Source of the DNA: Ruegeria marina
GTDB taxonomy: Bacteria; Pseudomonadota; Alphaproteobacteria; Rhodobacterales; Rhodobacteraceae
Length of the DNA stretch: 59,570 nucleotides
Reading direction: 5' to 3'
NCBI RefSeq assembly: GCF_900101475.1
Contig: NZ_FMZV01000024.1
Coordinates: 1 to 59,570, forward strand
Positions 19,510 to 28,208 of this stretch are shown here, piece by piece (positions within the stretch are counted from its first letter, which is position 1; the number at the start of each line of letters is the position of its first letter). Both the position numbers and the translations under genes were made by a program. The notes under the pieces were generated by a model. The model made no database searches, was not told the origin of the DNA, and saw only the letters and a list, made by a program, of their open reading frames with translations.

Positions 19510-22500
19510 ATGCTGACCTTTTCCGCCCTGACGCCCGCGCGCTTCGCCTATCGCGCCGATTTCTCGCACGACCCTTTCGCCAATATCTCCTTTTTCGACG
19601 CCGCGCGCGAAGAGATCCTGTTTCATCTCTCGCTGCGCGCCGAGGAGGGGCTTGCGGTCTGCAACCGGCGCGGCGCCGCGCTGGCGGACTGGCACCGCGA
19701 GATTCCGCGGCGGGTGCGGCTGGGTCGGCAGGCGCTGGTCGAGATCGCCTTTGCCGTGCCACGGCTGGCGGTGCGGCTCGACGGGCAGGAGATCTTCACC
19801 TTTGGCGGGCCGCTGCGGCGGGGCCGGTTCCCCGATCTGGCCGGGATTGCGCAGGTGGATTTCCAGGGCGGGCTGATTCCGGCAAGCCTTGACATGGATG
19901 TCAGCCATCCAGGGGTCGACCGGGGCCGGCTGCACCTGAACGGGCGGTTGGAACTGCGTGCGCCCCGGCCCGCCGGGGCCACGGGGTTCCGGCTGGAAAT
20001 CCCCGAAACAGGGTCTGATTTTCCGATCTTCCCCGACCTGCCCGGCACCGGTCTGCGCGCCGCGCTGCCGGGGCGGATCTGGGCCGGCCTGGACGCCGGG
20101 GTGCCCTTGCGGGTCCGGCTGCTGGCCGACGGGCGGGCCGTGGACGAGATCGTGCTGACACCCGAGGACCTGCTGGCCCGGGTTGTGCCGCTGCTGTCGC
20201 GGCCGGGGCTGGCGGGGGATCCGGGGCTGGCGGCGCTGGTGGCTGAACATCTCCGCTTCGCCGGGCTGGAGGCGCGGTTCGACCCGCTGGCCCGATCGGG
20301 GTTGGCGCGTCTGGGCGGCGCGCTGGGATTCGCGCGTTTCCTGCAGTCCGGCGGGGGGGCGGCAACCGCGCCGGCCCCGGCCCCGGTTCCGGACAATGCC
20401 GGGGCCGAGGTGGCCCTGATCGCGGCCAAGGCCGAGGCAGAAGCCGAGGCGGCCCTGACCGCGGCCAAGGCCGAGGCGGAAGCCGAGGCGGCCCTGACCA
20501 CCGCGCTGGCGGCCGCGGCCCCGGCCCTGCGTGCGCTTGAACCCGGCGGCGATCCGGCACGGGCGCTGGCCGCGCTGGCGCCGCCTCCGGGCAAGGGACG
20601 GCTCTATTTCTACATCGCGTTGACCGAACCCTTCTGTCTCAAGGGCTGTTTCGACGCCCTGCGCGACCACGCGCTGGCCACGGGAGCGACCGGCGAGGCC
20701 GGCGGGGGGCTGGAGGGGCTGGAGCCCTCGCCCGACGACGCCTGGTTCAATTCCGGGCTGCTGCCCTGGCTGTTGCGGGCGGACCGGGCCGAAACCCTGC
20801 GTGACGTGATGTGGCGGCTGGAGAACGCGCGCAAGGGCTGGATCATGACGCCACCGCTGGCCTGGGCCGTGGCGCAGACGCTGGCGGCGCGCACGCTCAA
20901 CGAGAAGACCCGCGAGGAGATCCTGTACAGCTTCCTGCATTTCCTGCGCAAACGCGGCGCCCGCTATTGGGAGCGCACCTCCTGCGTGGCGCTGATCGGC
21001 ACCGCGCTCGACCTGCTGGAGGCCCGGGACAGCCTGTCGGATTACATGCGCAAGGATCTGGAACGGATCCTGCTGCAGGTCTACGGCCTGTCGCGCCCGT
21101 TCTGGGATATGGTCGCGGCCCGGGATATCGCCCTGCCCCCCGCCCTGGCGGCAGCGCGGGACGGGTTTGCCGCGCTGGACGACGGGGCGGCGACCCCGGC
21201 GGTACGGGAGGCGGCCCTGCGCCTGTTCGACCAGGCCGACTGCGCCGAGGCGCCGCGGATCCGCCGCGACCTGTTCGGCCCCTCCGGGGTGGCCGGAGAG
21301 GCGGGAGGGGCGCCGGATGCGGCGGCCCTGGCCCGGACCGGGCTCGATATCGGCGAGGCCGCGCTCAGGCACCTGGCCGCGCCGGGCGGCGCCCTGCCCC
21401 CGGTGCTGGCCGACGCCGCCCGCCTGGCCCTGCCCGGCTGCTATACCCGGGTGCCCCGCGCACCCTATGCCGGCGTGCAGGAGCGCGCCGCCCGCACCGC
21501 CGCCGTCCTGCTGGCGCAGGCCCGGACGGGAACGGATCCGGTCGACGGGCTGGCCCCGCTGCTGCCCGACCTGATGGTGCTGAGCGGCCGCCGGTCGCAG
21601 CAGCTTGGCCTTGGCCTGGGGGTGGCCCTGCTGGCCGGGCTGCGCCAGACCGGGGCCACCGGAGCTGCCGACTGGCTGGAATGGGCCCTGGCCGACATGC
21701 TGCGCGAGCTGACCACGAACGCCAGGGTCACCAGCGCCGCCCCTCGGCTGGAGCTCGATCCGGTCACCGGCCAGCCCCGGCGTCTGCGTCCCGGGGAAGA
21801 GGCGCCGGAACTCGATCTCGAACCGGTCCCCTCGCTGACCGATCTGGCGCGCGCCCCGGCCGTGGCGCAGCCGCTGCGGCGGCTGCATCCGGCCCCGGAC
21901 AGCCCGCTGGCGGGGCTGGCGGCGGCGGCCCGGTCCGCCGCGCTGCCCGCACCGCATCCTGCCCTGCCCGAGGACAATCCCCTGTTCGACACGCTGGTGA
22001 CGGTGTTCTCGTGCAAGCCCAATCTCGCCACCCGCATACCGGCGCTGCGCGCGGCATGGCTGGCGCGGCTGGCGGAACTGGGCGTGCCCTACGTGATCGT
22101 CACCGGCGACGGCGACGGCACGCTGTCGGGCGATGTGCTGGCGCTGGATGCGCCGGACGATTACGAGGGCCTGCCGCAAAAGACGCTGGCCACCATCGCC
22201 TGGGTCCGGGCCAACACCGGCTTTGCCCATATGTTCAAGATCGACGACGACTGTTTCCTGAACGCCGATGCCTTCTTTCACGGGCTGAGCTACCGGAAGG
22301 CCGATTATTACGGCCGCACCCTGACCCGGGGCGTCGGCCAGATGGACCGCGCCTGGCATACGTTGAAATCCGGCTCGGACCGGGGCCGGTTCGAACTGGA
22401 CAAGTCGCCCGAACCTTCGGCCTATTGCGATGGCGGTTCGGGCTATGCGCTCAGCCGCACCGCGATGGAGGCCGCGCTCGCCGCCGCGGCCAGCCCCGAG

Positions 22501-23712
22501 GGACAGGCGCTGATCGGCGCCTCGTTCATGGAAGACAAGCTGCTGGGCGATCTTCTGTCGCTGGCGGGGATCCGCCCGGAAAACACCGATTACCGCATCG
22601 CCGTCCGCCGCCGCGAGGCGCCGGGCGGGCGCACGGTGGCGCGCTGGGAAAACGGTTTCTACCCCAGCCGGGCCAATCCGGTCGCGCTGATCCACCTGGA
22701 CGACGCCGCCGACCAGGCCACCGCCGCCGCGGCGCTGGCCTCCGATGCGCTGATCCCGAACAAGATCTGGCCCAGCTACCAGCCCGCGCGGCTGGGGGCG
22801 GACAGCAACGCGCTGGAGATGATCACGGGGCCCGAACGGCTGGTGGCGGCCCGCGAGGCGCCGGTGGCGGTGGTCGCCTGCATGCGCAACGAGATGTTCA
22901 TGCTGCCCTCCTTCCTGGCGCATTACCGCCGGCTGGGGGTCGAAAGCTTTCTGATCGCCGACAACTGTTCCGACGACGGCACCCTGGAATACCTGGCCGA
23001 GCAGCCCGATGTGGCGCTGTTCTCGGTCGATACCGCCTACAGCAAGTCGCGCTATGGCGTGGCCTGGCAGCAGGCGCTGATGGCCAACCTGCGCCCGAAC
23101 CGCTGGTCGCTGGTGGCCGATGCCGACGAGTTGCTGGTCTGGGAGCGCGAGCCGCGCCAGACCCTGCCCGGTCTGCTGGGGCAGGACGCTTTTGCCGCGG
23201 CCGATGCCGTGCGGGTCTTCATGCTCGACCTCTATCCCGAAGGCTCGCTCTCCGAGGCGACATTCGCCAGCGGCGATCCGTTCTCCGAAACCGGTCATAC
23301 CGACAGAATGCCCTTTTTAGAGACATCATACGGGCGCGGCCCCTATTCCGACAGCCCGACCTGGACCAGCGCCGTGCGGCACCGGCTGATCCCCGGATCG
23401 CGGGCGGAACTGTTCGTCGCGCAGAAGATGGCGCTGCTGAAATACAGCCCCTTCATGCGGCTGTCGGCGGGGCTGCACTATGTCTCCGGCACCCGGCCCG
23501 CCGCGCGCGAGCTGATCTTCGGCCATTTCAAGTACAATGCCGATTTCCGCCGCAAGGCCCAGGCCGAGGTGGCGCGCGGCCAGCATTTCAACGATGCCGA
23601 GGAATACCGGAAATACCTCGCCCTCGTTTCCGAGGGGCGCGATGTGATCTTCGATGCCGATGTCTCGGTCCCCTGGCAGGATTGTGCCTTCGTCAAGGCG
23701 CGGCTGGGCTGA
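19510..23712 (+). CDS. 1400-residue fusion: galectin-like domain, GT31-like and GT2-type glycosyltransferase domains
   Basis: A very large glycan-assembly protein. Residues about 5-125 resemble a galectin carbohydrate-recognition domain: the FHLSLR, AVCNRR and WHRE stretches keep H39, R43, N52, W61 and E64 in galectin order, followed by VEIAF...LAVRLDGQEIFTF. Residues about 300-340 are an Ala/Glu-rich helix with a tandem repeat, followed by a long helical region. A GT31-like galactosyltransferase domain lies at about 820-1000 with QKTLATIAWV, HMFKIDDDCFLN (DxD) and AYCDGGSGYALSR. The last part, from about 1120, is a GT2-like (Glyco_tranf_2_4 type) domain: VVACMRNEMFMLPSFLAHYR, then DNCSDDGTLEYL and VADADELLVWE. 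Its last 20 bases overlap convergently with the GT4 gene. Domain calls are from motifs; linkages are unknown. Confidence 0.85.
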   Translation: MLTFSALTPARFAYRADFSHDPFANISFFDAAREEILFHLSLRAEEGLAVCNRRGAALADWHREIPRRVRLGRQALVEIAFAVPRLAVRLDGQEIFTFGGPLRRGRFPDLAGIAQVDFQGGLIPASLDMDVSHPGVDRGRLHLNGRLELRAPRPAGATGFRLEIPETGSDFPIFPDLPGTGLRAALPGRIWAGLDAGVPLRVRLLADGRAVDEIVLTPEDLLARVVPLLSRPGLAGDPGLAALVAEHLRFAGLEARFDPLARSGLARLGGALGFARFLQSGGGAATAPAPAPVPDNAGAEVALIAAKAEAEAEAALTAAKAEAEAEAALTTALAAAAPALRALEPGGDPARALAALAPPPGKGRLYFYIALTEPFCLKGCFDALRDHALATGATGEAGGGLEGLEPSPDDAWFNSGLLPWLLRADRAETLRDVMWRLENARKGWIMTPPLAWAVAQTLAARTLNEKTREEILYSFLHFLRKRGARYWERTSCVALIGTALDLLEARDSLSDYMRKDLERILLQVYGLSRPFWDMVAARDIALPPALAAARDGFAALDDGAATPAVREAALRLFDQADCAEAPRIRRDLFGPSGVAGEAGGAPDAAALARTGLDIGEAALRHLAAPGGALPPVLADAARLALPGCYTRVPRAPYAGVQERAARTAAVLLAQARTGTDPVDGLAPLLPDLMVLSGRRSQQLGLGLGVALLAGLRQTGATGAADWLEWALADMLRELTTNARVTSAAPRLELDPVTGQPRRLRPGEEAPELDLEPVPSLTDLARAPAVAQPLRRLHPAPDSPLAGLAAAARSAALPAPHPALPEDNPLFDTLVTVFSCKPNLATRIPALRAAWLARLAELGVPYVIVTGDGDGTLSGDVLALDAPDDYEGLPQKTLATIAWVRANTGFAHMFKIDDDCFLNADAFFHGLSYRKADYYGRTLTRGVGQMDRAWHTLKSGSDRGRFELDKSPEPSAYCDGGSGYALSRTAMEAALAAAASPEGQALIGASFMEDKLLGDLLSLAGIRPENTDYRIAVRRREAPGGRTVARWENGFYPSRANPVALIHLDDAADQATAAAALASDALIPNKIWPSYQPARLGADSNALEMITGPERLVAAREAPVAVVACMRNEMFMLPSFLAHYRRLGVESFLIADNCSDDGTLEYLAEQPDVALFSVDTAYSKSRYGVAWQQALMANLRPNRWSLVADADELLVWEREPRQTLPGLLGQDAFAAADAVRVFMLDLYPEGSLSEATFASGDPFSETGHTDRMPFLETSYGRGPYSDSPTWTSAVRHRLIPGSRAELFVAQKMALLKYSPFMRLSAGLHYVSGTRPAARELIFGHFKYNADFRRKAQAEVARGQHFNDAEEYRKYLALVSEGRDVIFDADVSVPWQDCAFVKARLG
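20413..20490 (+). repeat. 39-bp tandem repeat inside the large glycosyltransferase gene
   Basis: Two copies (20413-20451 and 20452-20490) differ at two positions, and nine bases of a third copy follow. Each encodes ALTAAKAEAEAEA, an alanine/glutamate helix probably acting as a linker that could change length by slippage. Confidence 0.85.
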
Positions 23713-25216
23713 GTTCAGGGGCGGTTTCGCCTTTGTAGAGCCTGTTCAGCTCGTCCAGATGCAGGTCCATCCGCCGCGGCGGCCGGGCGCCCTGCCAATA
23801 GGCGTGCCAATCCACCTCGCCGGCCAGAAGCGCCCGGATCCGGTCGCTGAAGGCCGCCGTGTCGCCGGCGGCAAAGACCATCGCGGGACAGTTCGCCAGT
23901 TCGCGCGCGCCGCCCATGTCGCTGGTCAGCAGCGGGATGTGGCGGGCATGCATCTCGATCGCGACCTGGGGCAGGTTGTCCTCCCACAGGGCGGGGATCA
24001 GGCCCACATCCACATCCGCCAGCAAAGCGTCCAGCTGGTCGTGGCTGTAGCCGTTGACATGGCGCAGCCCCGCCAGCCTGGGCCGCAGCGCCTCGAGCCG
24101 GGCCAGCGCGGCAGGCGGTCCGGGCAGGGCGGCGATCGTCAGGCGCAGGCGCGCCACCAGATCATCGGGCATGGATTCGAGCGCGTCGAGCAGGAAGAAG
24201 AACCCCTTGTCCCGGCGCATGTACCCCAGAAACCCCAGTGTTAGGGTCTGGTTTTCACCTGATGGCATCGGCTTTGGCCGGGTCTGGTCGTAAAGGGCCG
24301 CGTCGCGCGCGCCGATATAGCTGGTGCGCAGGATCGCGGAGGAGATGCCATAGGATTCGGCGATCTGCCGCACCCGGTCCGAGACGCACAGGACCAGGTC
24401 GCAATGCGCATTGATCCGCTCGGTCATGCCGGCCCGGCGGGCGGCGAATCCGCCCGGATCGGGCCGCACCGCCGCCGGAACAGGTGCGCCCCGCAGCCGC
24501 CGGCCGAGCCAGCCCGCCGCCCGGGCGCCGCGCCCGCCCACCCGCATGGCCTGGCGGAAGATCAGGTCGAAGGCTCGCGTGCCCGGCCTGATCCCGGCAC
24601 ATTTCAGGTGATAGGCCAGCCCGTTGGCAAGCCGGACCAGGCGTTCGTCCGGCTTGTGCGGCAGGCAGGCGCCGCATTTGGCGCCGCCTTCGAAATCGGT
24701 GCAGGCGGCGCGCTCCTGGTGCCACAGGTTCACCTGCGGGCAGACCGGGTAATAATTGTGCAGCGACAGGATCACCCGGGTCCGCGGCCAGCGCGTCTTG
24801 AGCGTCAGCACATCGGCGGGCAGCCCTTCGAGATTGTTGAAATGGATCACGTCATAGGGGCCGGTGCGTTCGATGAAATCGAAGAACGCGGCCTGGGTGG
24901 CGGGCTCCTCCAGCTGTGCGGGGTTGCCGAAGGAATGATGCGCCGGCGACAGCACACCGGAATTGACGATCTCGTAGCGCCGGTCGCGGTCCTGTTCGGG
25001 GCCGTGGCGCACCCGTTCCCAGCGCAGCCCCCGCCGTCCGAGATCATAGGAGATGCCCGAGGACAGGAAGACCGCATCGGCCCCTTCGGCGGCCAGCGCC
25101 GCCATCAGGTTGCGCTGATAGACCGTGACCCCGCCGCCGCGGCGCTCGTCGTCCAGGTAATCGACCCAGTTGTAATAGAGGATGCGCCGGGGCGGCTCCG
25201 TCGCGCCGCCTGTCAT
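23693..25216 (-). CDS. GT4 family glycosyltransferase
   Basis: A retaining GT-B transferase of 507 residues. The N-terminal half has ILYYNWVDYLDDERRGGGVT and a nucleotide-sugar fold with VILSLHNYYPVCPQVNLWH. The C-terminal half carries LGFLGYMRRDKGFFFLLDAL and the GT4 donor-site pattern VDVGLIPALWEDNLPQVAIE. The start is ATG 25216, which overlaps the sulfotransferase stop as ATGA and implies translational coupling; longer frames only read into that gene. It is the last gene of the kpsE-kpsT-sulfotransferase run, so it should act on the exported chain. The Cys-rich insert CTDFEGGAKCGACLP might bind a metal. Donor sugar unknown. Confidence 0.88.
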   Translation of the reverse strand: MTGGATEPPRRILYYNWVDYLDDERRGGGVTVYQRNLMAALAAEGADAVFLSSGISYDLGRRGLRWERVRHGPEQDRDRRYEIVNSGVLSPAHHSFGNPAQLEEPATQAAFFDFIERTGPYDVIHFNNLEGLPADVLTLKTRWPRTRVILSLHNYYPVCPQVNLWHQERAACTDFEGGAKCGACLPHKPDERLVRLANGLAYHLKCAGIRPGTRAFDLIFRQAMRVGGRGARAAGWLGRRLRGAPVPAAVRPDPGGFAARRAGMTERINAHCDLVLCVSDRVRQIAESYGISSAILRTSYIGARDAALYDQTRPKPMPSGENQTLTLGFLGYMRRDKGFFFLLDALESMPDDLVARLRLTIAALPGPPAALARLEALRPRLAGLRHVNGYSHDQLDALLADVDVGLIPALWEDNLPQVAIEMHARHIPLLTSDMGGARELANCPAMVFAAGDTAAFSDRIRALLAGEVDWHAYWQGARPPRRMDLHLDELNRLYKGETAPELSPAAP

Positions 25217-25980
25217 GCCCCGATCTCCCGCCCCAGCCAGCCCTTGCGGCCGAGCGCGGTGAAATAGGCCCGGATCGGCTCGGGGTCCTCGAACCGGTCG
25301 AGAATGGTGTCGCTGCCCTGTTTCACCAGCGGGCTTGCCATGTCCGCATCTTCGTCCAGGCCGAGGAATCCGCACAGCCGGGCGTTGAAGTCCGGTTCGA
25401 ACATCTCGCGGTACTCCACCGCCATGCGGTGATGCGGCAGCTGTTCGAACCATTGCGAGAACAGATAGTCATAGGTCTCGAACTCGTGCCAGTACTGGCT
25501 GATCTGAAAGGTGCCGGCCTTGATCCGTTCGCTGACATGCGTGTCGGCCTCGACCTGGGCCCAGCGTTTGCTCTTGTCGGCCTTGATCAGCGAGGCGACC
25601 TGCGCCAGCTTGTTCTGCCGGTGCACATAGATCAGCTTCAGATCCTCCTGATCCGGCAATTCGCTGAGAATGCGGATATTGTGTCCGATCATGTATTTGT
25701 AGCCGACCGCCGCATGCGGCCCGCCGGCATGTTCCTTGAAGAACTGCCGCGCGAAATAGCGCGGCGCCCTGTCGCGGGCCAGCAGGGCGGGCCGGGTCCG
25801 GTCTTCCTCCCTCGCACCGATGATCGCATAGGGGTTGAACTGCTCGCCGGCGCAGGTGATGCGCGGGTGGGAATTGAGCAGGGTCATCAGGTAGGTCGTC
25901 CCGCTGCGGGGAAGCCCGATGATCAGGAACCGTGTCTGCCTGTCTGCGCCTGTCTTTTCTGTCATGTCACTCGGTATCAT
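25213..25980 (-). CDS. PAPS-dependent sulfotransferase
   Basis: 255 residues of the sulfotransferase fold. The 5'-phosphosulfate loop FLIIGLPRSGTTYLMTLLN is at about 18-36, and the 3'-phosphate region lies near IYVHRQNKLAQVASLIKA, the Arg/Ser positions of bacterial carbohydrate sulfotransferases such as NodH/Stf0 types. It begins 13 bp after kpsT (ATG 25980; ATG 25965 is an alternative) and overlaps the GT4 gene by 4 bp. Placement between the ABC export genes and a glycosyltransferase is strong context for sulfation of the exported polysaccharide before it leaves the cytoplasm. The acceptor position is unknown. Confidence 0.9.
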   Translation of the reverse strand: MIPSDMTEKTGADRQTRFLIIGLPRSGTTYLMTLLNSHPRITCAGEQFNPYAIIGAREEDRTRPALLARDRAPRYFARQFFKEHAGGPHAAVGYKYMIGHNIRILSELPDQEDLKLIYVHRQNKLAQVASLIKADKSKRWAQVEADTHVSERIKAGTFQISQYWHEFETYDYLFSQWFEQLPHHRMAVEYREMFEPDFNARLCGFLGLDEDADMASPLVKQGSDTILDRFEDPEPIRAYFTALGRKGWLGREIGA

Positions 25981-25993
25981 ATCTCTTCGGGGG

Positions 25994-26647
25994 TCATTGC
26001 ATCACCTCGAGGTGCAGTGCAATCGCCTCTTCGAGGTCGTCGAAATAATAGAGCTTGCCCTCGACCAGAACCGCGCCCGCCTCGCAAAACTGCCGCAACT
26101 CGGCCATGGCATGGCTCACCATCAGCGCGCCCGCGCTTTTCATCCGCTCGCGGAACACCGCCTGGCTCTTGCGCTTGAAGGCGGCATCGCCCACCGCGGT
26201 CACCTCGTCCACAAGGTAGGTGTCGAAGGGGATGCCCATCGAAGCGCCGAAGGTCAGCCGCGAGCGCATGCCCGCCGAATAGCTGCGCACCGGCATGTGG
26301 AAATGTTTTCCCAGTTCGGCGAAATCCTCGACAAAGGCCAGGAGCCCCTCGGTATCGACCCCATAGATCCGGGCCAGGAAGCGCACGTTCTGCGCCCCTG
26401 TCAGCTCGCCGTGGAACGAGCCGCCGAACCCCACCGGCCAGGAGATCGACCCGTTGCTGGAGACCCGGCCGCTGTCGGCGCGCATGGTGCCCGCGACGAT
26501 CTGCAACAGCGTCGACTTGCCCGCCCCGTTGCGCCCCAAGAGCGCCACCGATTTGCCGGAGGGCAGGGTCATGTCGATCGCATCCAGCACGATCTTGCGC
26601 TCGCCCCGCACGCGGAAGCTCTTGGTGAGATGCTCGAAACGGATCAT
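25994..26647 (-). CDS. kpsT: capsular polysaccharide ABC transporter, ATP-binding subunit
   Basis: ATPase that powers export of a finished polysaccharide across the inner membrane with KpsM. The 217 residues have Walker A LLGRNGAGKSTLLQ at about 36-49, the signature SYSAGMRSRL (variant of LSGGM), and Walker B TYLVDEVTAVGD. The short length without a C-terminal sugar-binding domain matches KpsT/BexA/CtrD capsule exporters, not Wzt O-antigen exporters. It lies 18 bp behind kpsE and is followed by a sulfotransferase. The partner kpsM is not adjacent in this operon; it is divergent from kpsE. Confidence 0.95.
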   Translation of the reverse strand: MIRFEHLTKSFRVRGERKIVLDAIDMTLPSGKSVALLGRNGAGKSTLLQIVAGTMRADSGRVSSNGSISWPVGFGGSFHGELTGAQNVRFLARIYGVDTEGLLAFVEDFAELGKHFHMPVRSYSAGMRSRLTFGASMGIPFDTYLVDEVTAVGDAAFKRKSQAVFRERMKSAGALMVSHAMAELRQFCEAGAVLVEGKLYYFDDLEEAIALHLEVMQ

Positions 26648-26665
26648 CGCGGTTATCCCGGCGGC

Positions 26666-28117
26666 TCAGCCACGATCGCGGATACTGTAATAGACCAGCG
26701 CCAGGATCGACCAGAGCATCACGAAGAACAGCCCCGCCAGGCCGATCAGCACGAAGCGGCGCGGAAACTCGGAGTCGTCGGCCAGCGTCGGGTCGATATA
26801 GGTGGCCAGGTAGCGGCTTTGCCGGGCGGCATTGGCGCGCGCCAGGTCAAGCGCGGTCAGCGCCGCGCGATAGGTCTCCTCGGCGAATTTCATGTCCACC
26901 GTCAGGCTTTCGAATTCGGCCAGCAGCGAGGGATAGTCCTCGCCCACCGCGCCGGTCTCGGTGCTGCTGCTGGCAAAGGTCTGCCGTTCGATGGCGATGC
27001 GCTCGCGGATCACCTCGATCATCCGTTCGGCATTGGTCACCCGCGGGTCGCTGGCGCTGACCGTGTCGCGCAGCAGATCGTATTCGATCAGCGCCGTGGC
27101 CAGCTGCTGCTGCAGGTTGTTCATCACCCCCATGCGCCCCTGCAGATCGGCGACCGGATCGACGATCCGGGTCCGGGTCCGGAACCGGGTCATCTCCTCG
27201 CGGGCCAGCTTGAGCCGGGCGATCGCATCGTCCAGATCGGCCCGGGCATAGCGCAGCGCGTCCTCGCGCGCCTGGACGTTCAGGTCGTTGATCAGCTCCT
27301 GGCTCAGCCGCACGATCTCGGCGGCGATGGTCCGGGCGGTCTCGCGGTCGAAGGCCAGCACCCGCACCTCGGTCAGCCCGCTGGAGCGATCATAGGAAAT
27401 CCGCACGACCCGCTGCCAGTACCAGACCAGATCCTCGAGCGTGGCATCGGGCCAGATGGTGAACAGGAAGTCGCGCGGCCAGCCGGCGGAATAATGCGCC
27501 CTGAGATCGACCATGGAGTCGATCTCCTCGACGATTTCCTGGCTCTGGATGAATTCGTAGAGGATGTCGCTGTCCGAGGCGGTATTGGCGCCGGCCAGCT
27601 GGGCCAGCCCGCCCAGCATTTCCGAGGCCGCCTCGCCCTCGTCGGAGCGCACGATGAAGCCGGTGGTCGAACTGTACTGGTCGTCGGCGACGACCCACAG
27701 ATAGAAGGCAAGCGCCAGCAGCGGCATCAGGACAAGCAGGCCAAAGCTTGCCATCAGGCCCCAGTGCCGCCGCTTCACGGTGGCGGGGCTGGCGACGGGG
27801 CGCACCACTACCGTGGGCTGCTGCCACTGGCCCTGGCCCTGACCCTGGGGCTTCGGTGCTTGTGCGCCTTGAGGCTTTGGCGCTTGCGCGGCTGGATTAT
27901 TTGGCGCTTGCGCGCCGGGGCCTTGCGGATTTGGCGTTTGCGCGCCCTGGGGCTTTGGCGCTTGCGCGGCTGGACTATTTGGCGCTTGCGCGCCGGGGGC
28001 GGCCGCGGGTTTCTGATCCGGCTTCGGTTGTGCTGCCTGGGCCGCCTGTGCCGGGGCGTCCTTCTGCCCGGTGGCACCCGGCTCCGCGGAAGGTACAGCC
28101 TGAATAGTCTTTGTCAT
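26666..28117 (-). CDS. kpsE: capsule export inner-membrane protein, KpsE/CtrB/BexC type
   Basis: Polysaccharide co-polymerase-like protein that bridges the ABC transporter and the outer-membrane channel. The 483 residues begin with a cytoplasmic segment very rich in Pro, Ala and Gln (about 20-100). A transmembrane helix follows near WGLMASFGLLVLMPLLALAF (119-138), then a long periplasmic coiled-coil region with FIVRSDEGEAASEMLGG, and a second membrane helix near the C-terminus (VLIGLAGLFFVMLWSILALV). The ATG at 28117 is chosen because upstream codons lack family resemblance. It heads the minus-strand kpsE-kpsT-sulfotransferase-GT4 operon and is divergent from kpsM across 91 bp, so both may share control. 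Confidence 0.92.
   Translation of the reverse strand: MTKTIQAVPSAEPGATGQKDAPAQAAQAAQPKPDQKPAAAPGAQAPNSPAAQAPKPQGAQTPNPQGPGAQAPNNPAAQAPKPQGAQAPKPQGQGQGQWQQPTVVVRPVASPATVKRRHWGLMASFGLLVLMPLLALAFYLWVVADDQYSSTTGFIVRSDEGEAASEMLGGLAQLAGANTASDSDILYEFIQSQEIVEEIDSMVDLRAHYSAGWPRDFLFTIWPDATLEDLVWYWQRVVRISYDRSSGLTEVRVLAFDRETARTIAAEIVRLSQELINDLNVQAREDALRYARADLDDAIARLKLAREEMTRFRTRTRIVDPVADLQGRMGVMNNLQQQLATALIEYDLLRDTVSASDPRVTNAERMIEVIRERIAIERQTFASSSTETGAVGEDYPSLLAEFESLTVDMKFAEETYRAALTALDLARANAARQSRYLATYIDPTLADDSEFPRRFVLIGLAGLFFVMLWSILALVYYSIRDRG
27842..27997 (-). repeat. 78-bp tandem duplication in kpsE (Pro/Ala/Gln-rich)
   Basis: Two adjacent 26-residue units, residues 41-66 and 67-92 of KpsE, differ at only a few positions (both start PGAQAPN and contain PAAQAPKPQGAQ). 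The repetitive sequence forms a flexible N-terminal arm not usual for KpsE. Confidence 0.85.
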
Positions 28118-28208
28118 GGAAACCCGTCTCGGTATAAGGCCGTCATAAATCTTGTTGGAACTCGTACAGAATTGCGAAGGGTAATAACAGCATGACAAGG
28201 CCCCGTCC

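Noticed and set aside
17575-23298. A 1907-codon open frame on the minus strand
   Set aside because: It lies antisense to two clear glycosyltransferase genes. Its protein is low-complexity, rich in Gly, Gln, Arg, Pro and His with no domain motif, a typical by-product of very GC-rich codon usage.
25917-28195. A 758-codon plus-strand frame across kpsT and kpsE
   Set aside because: It is antisense to well-supported export genes and has no recognisable domain.
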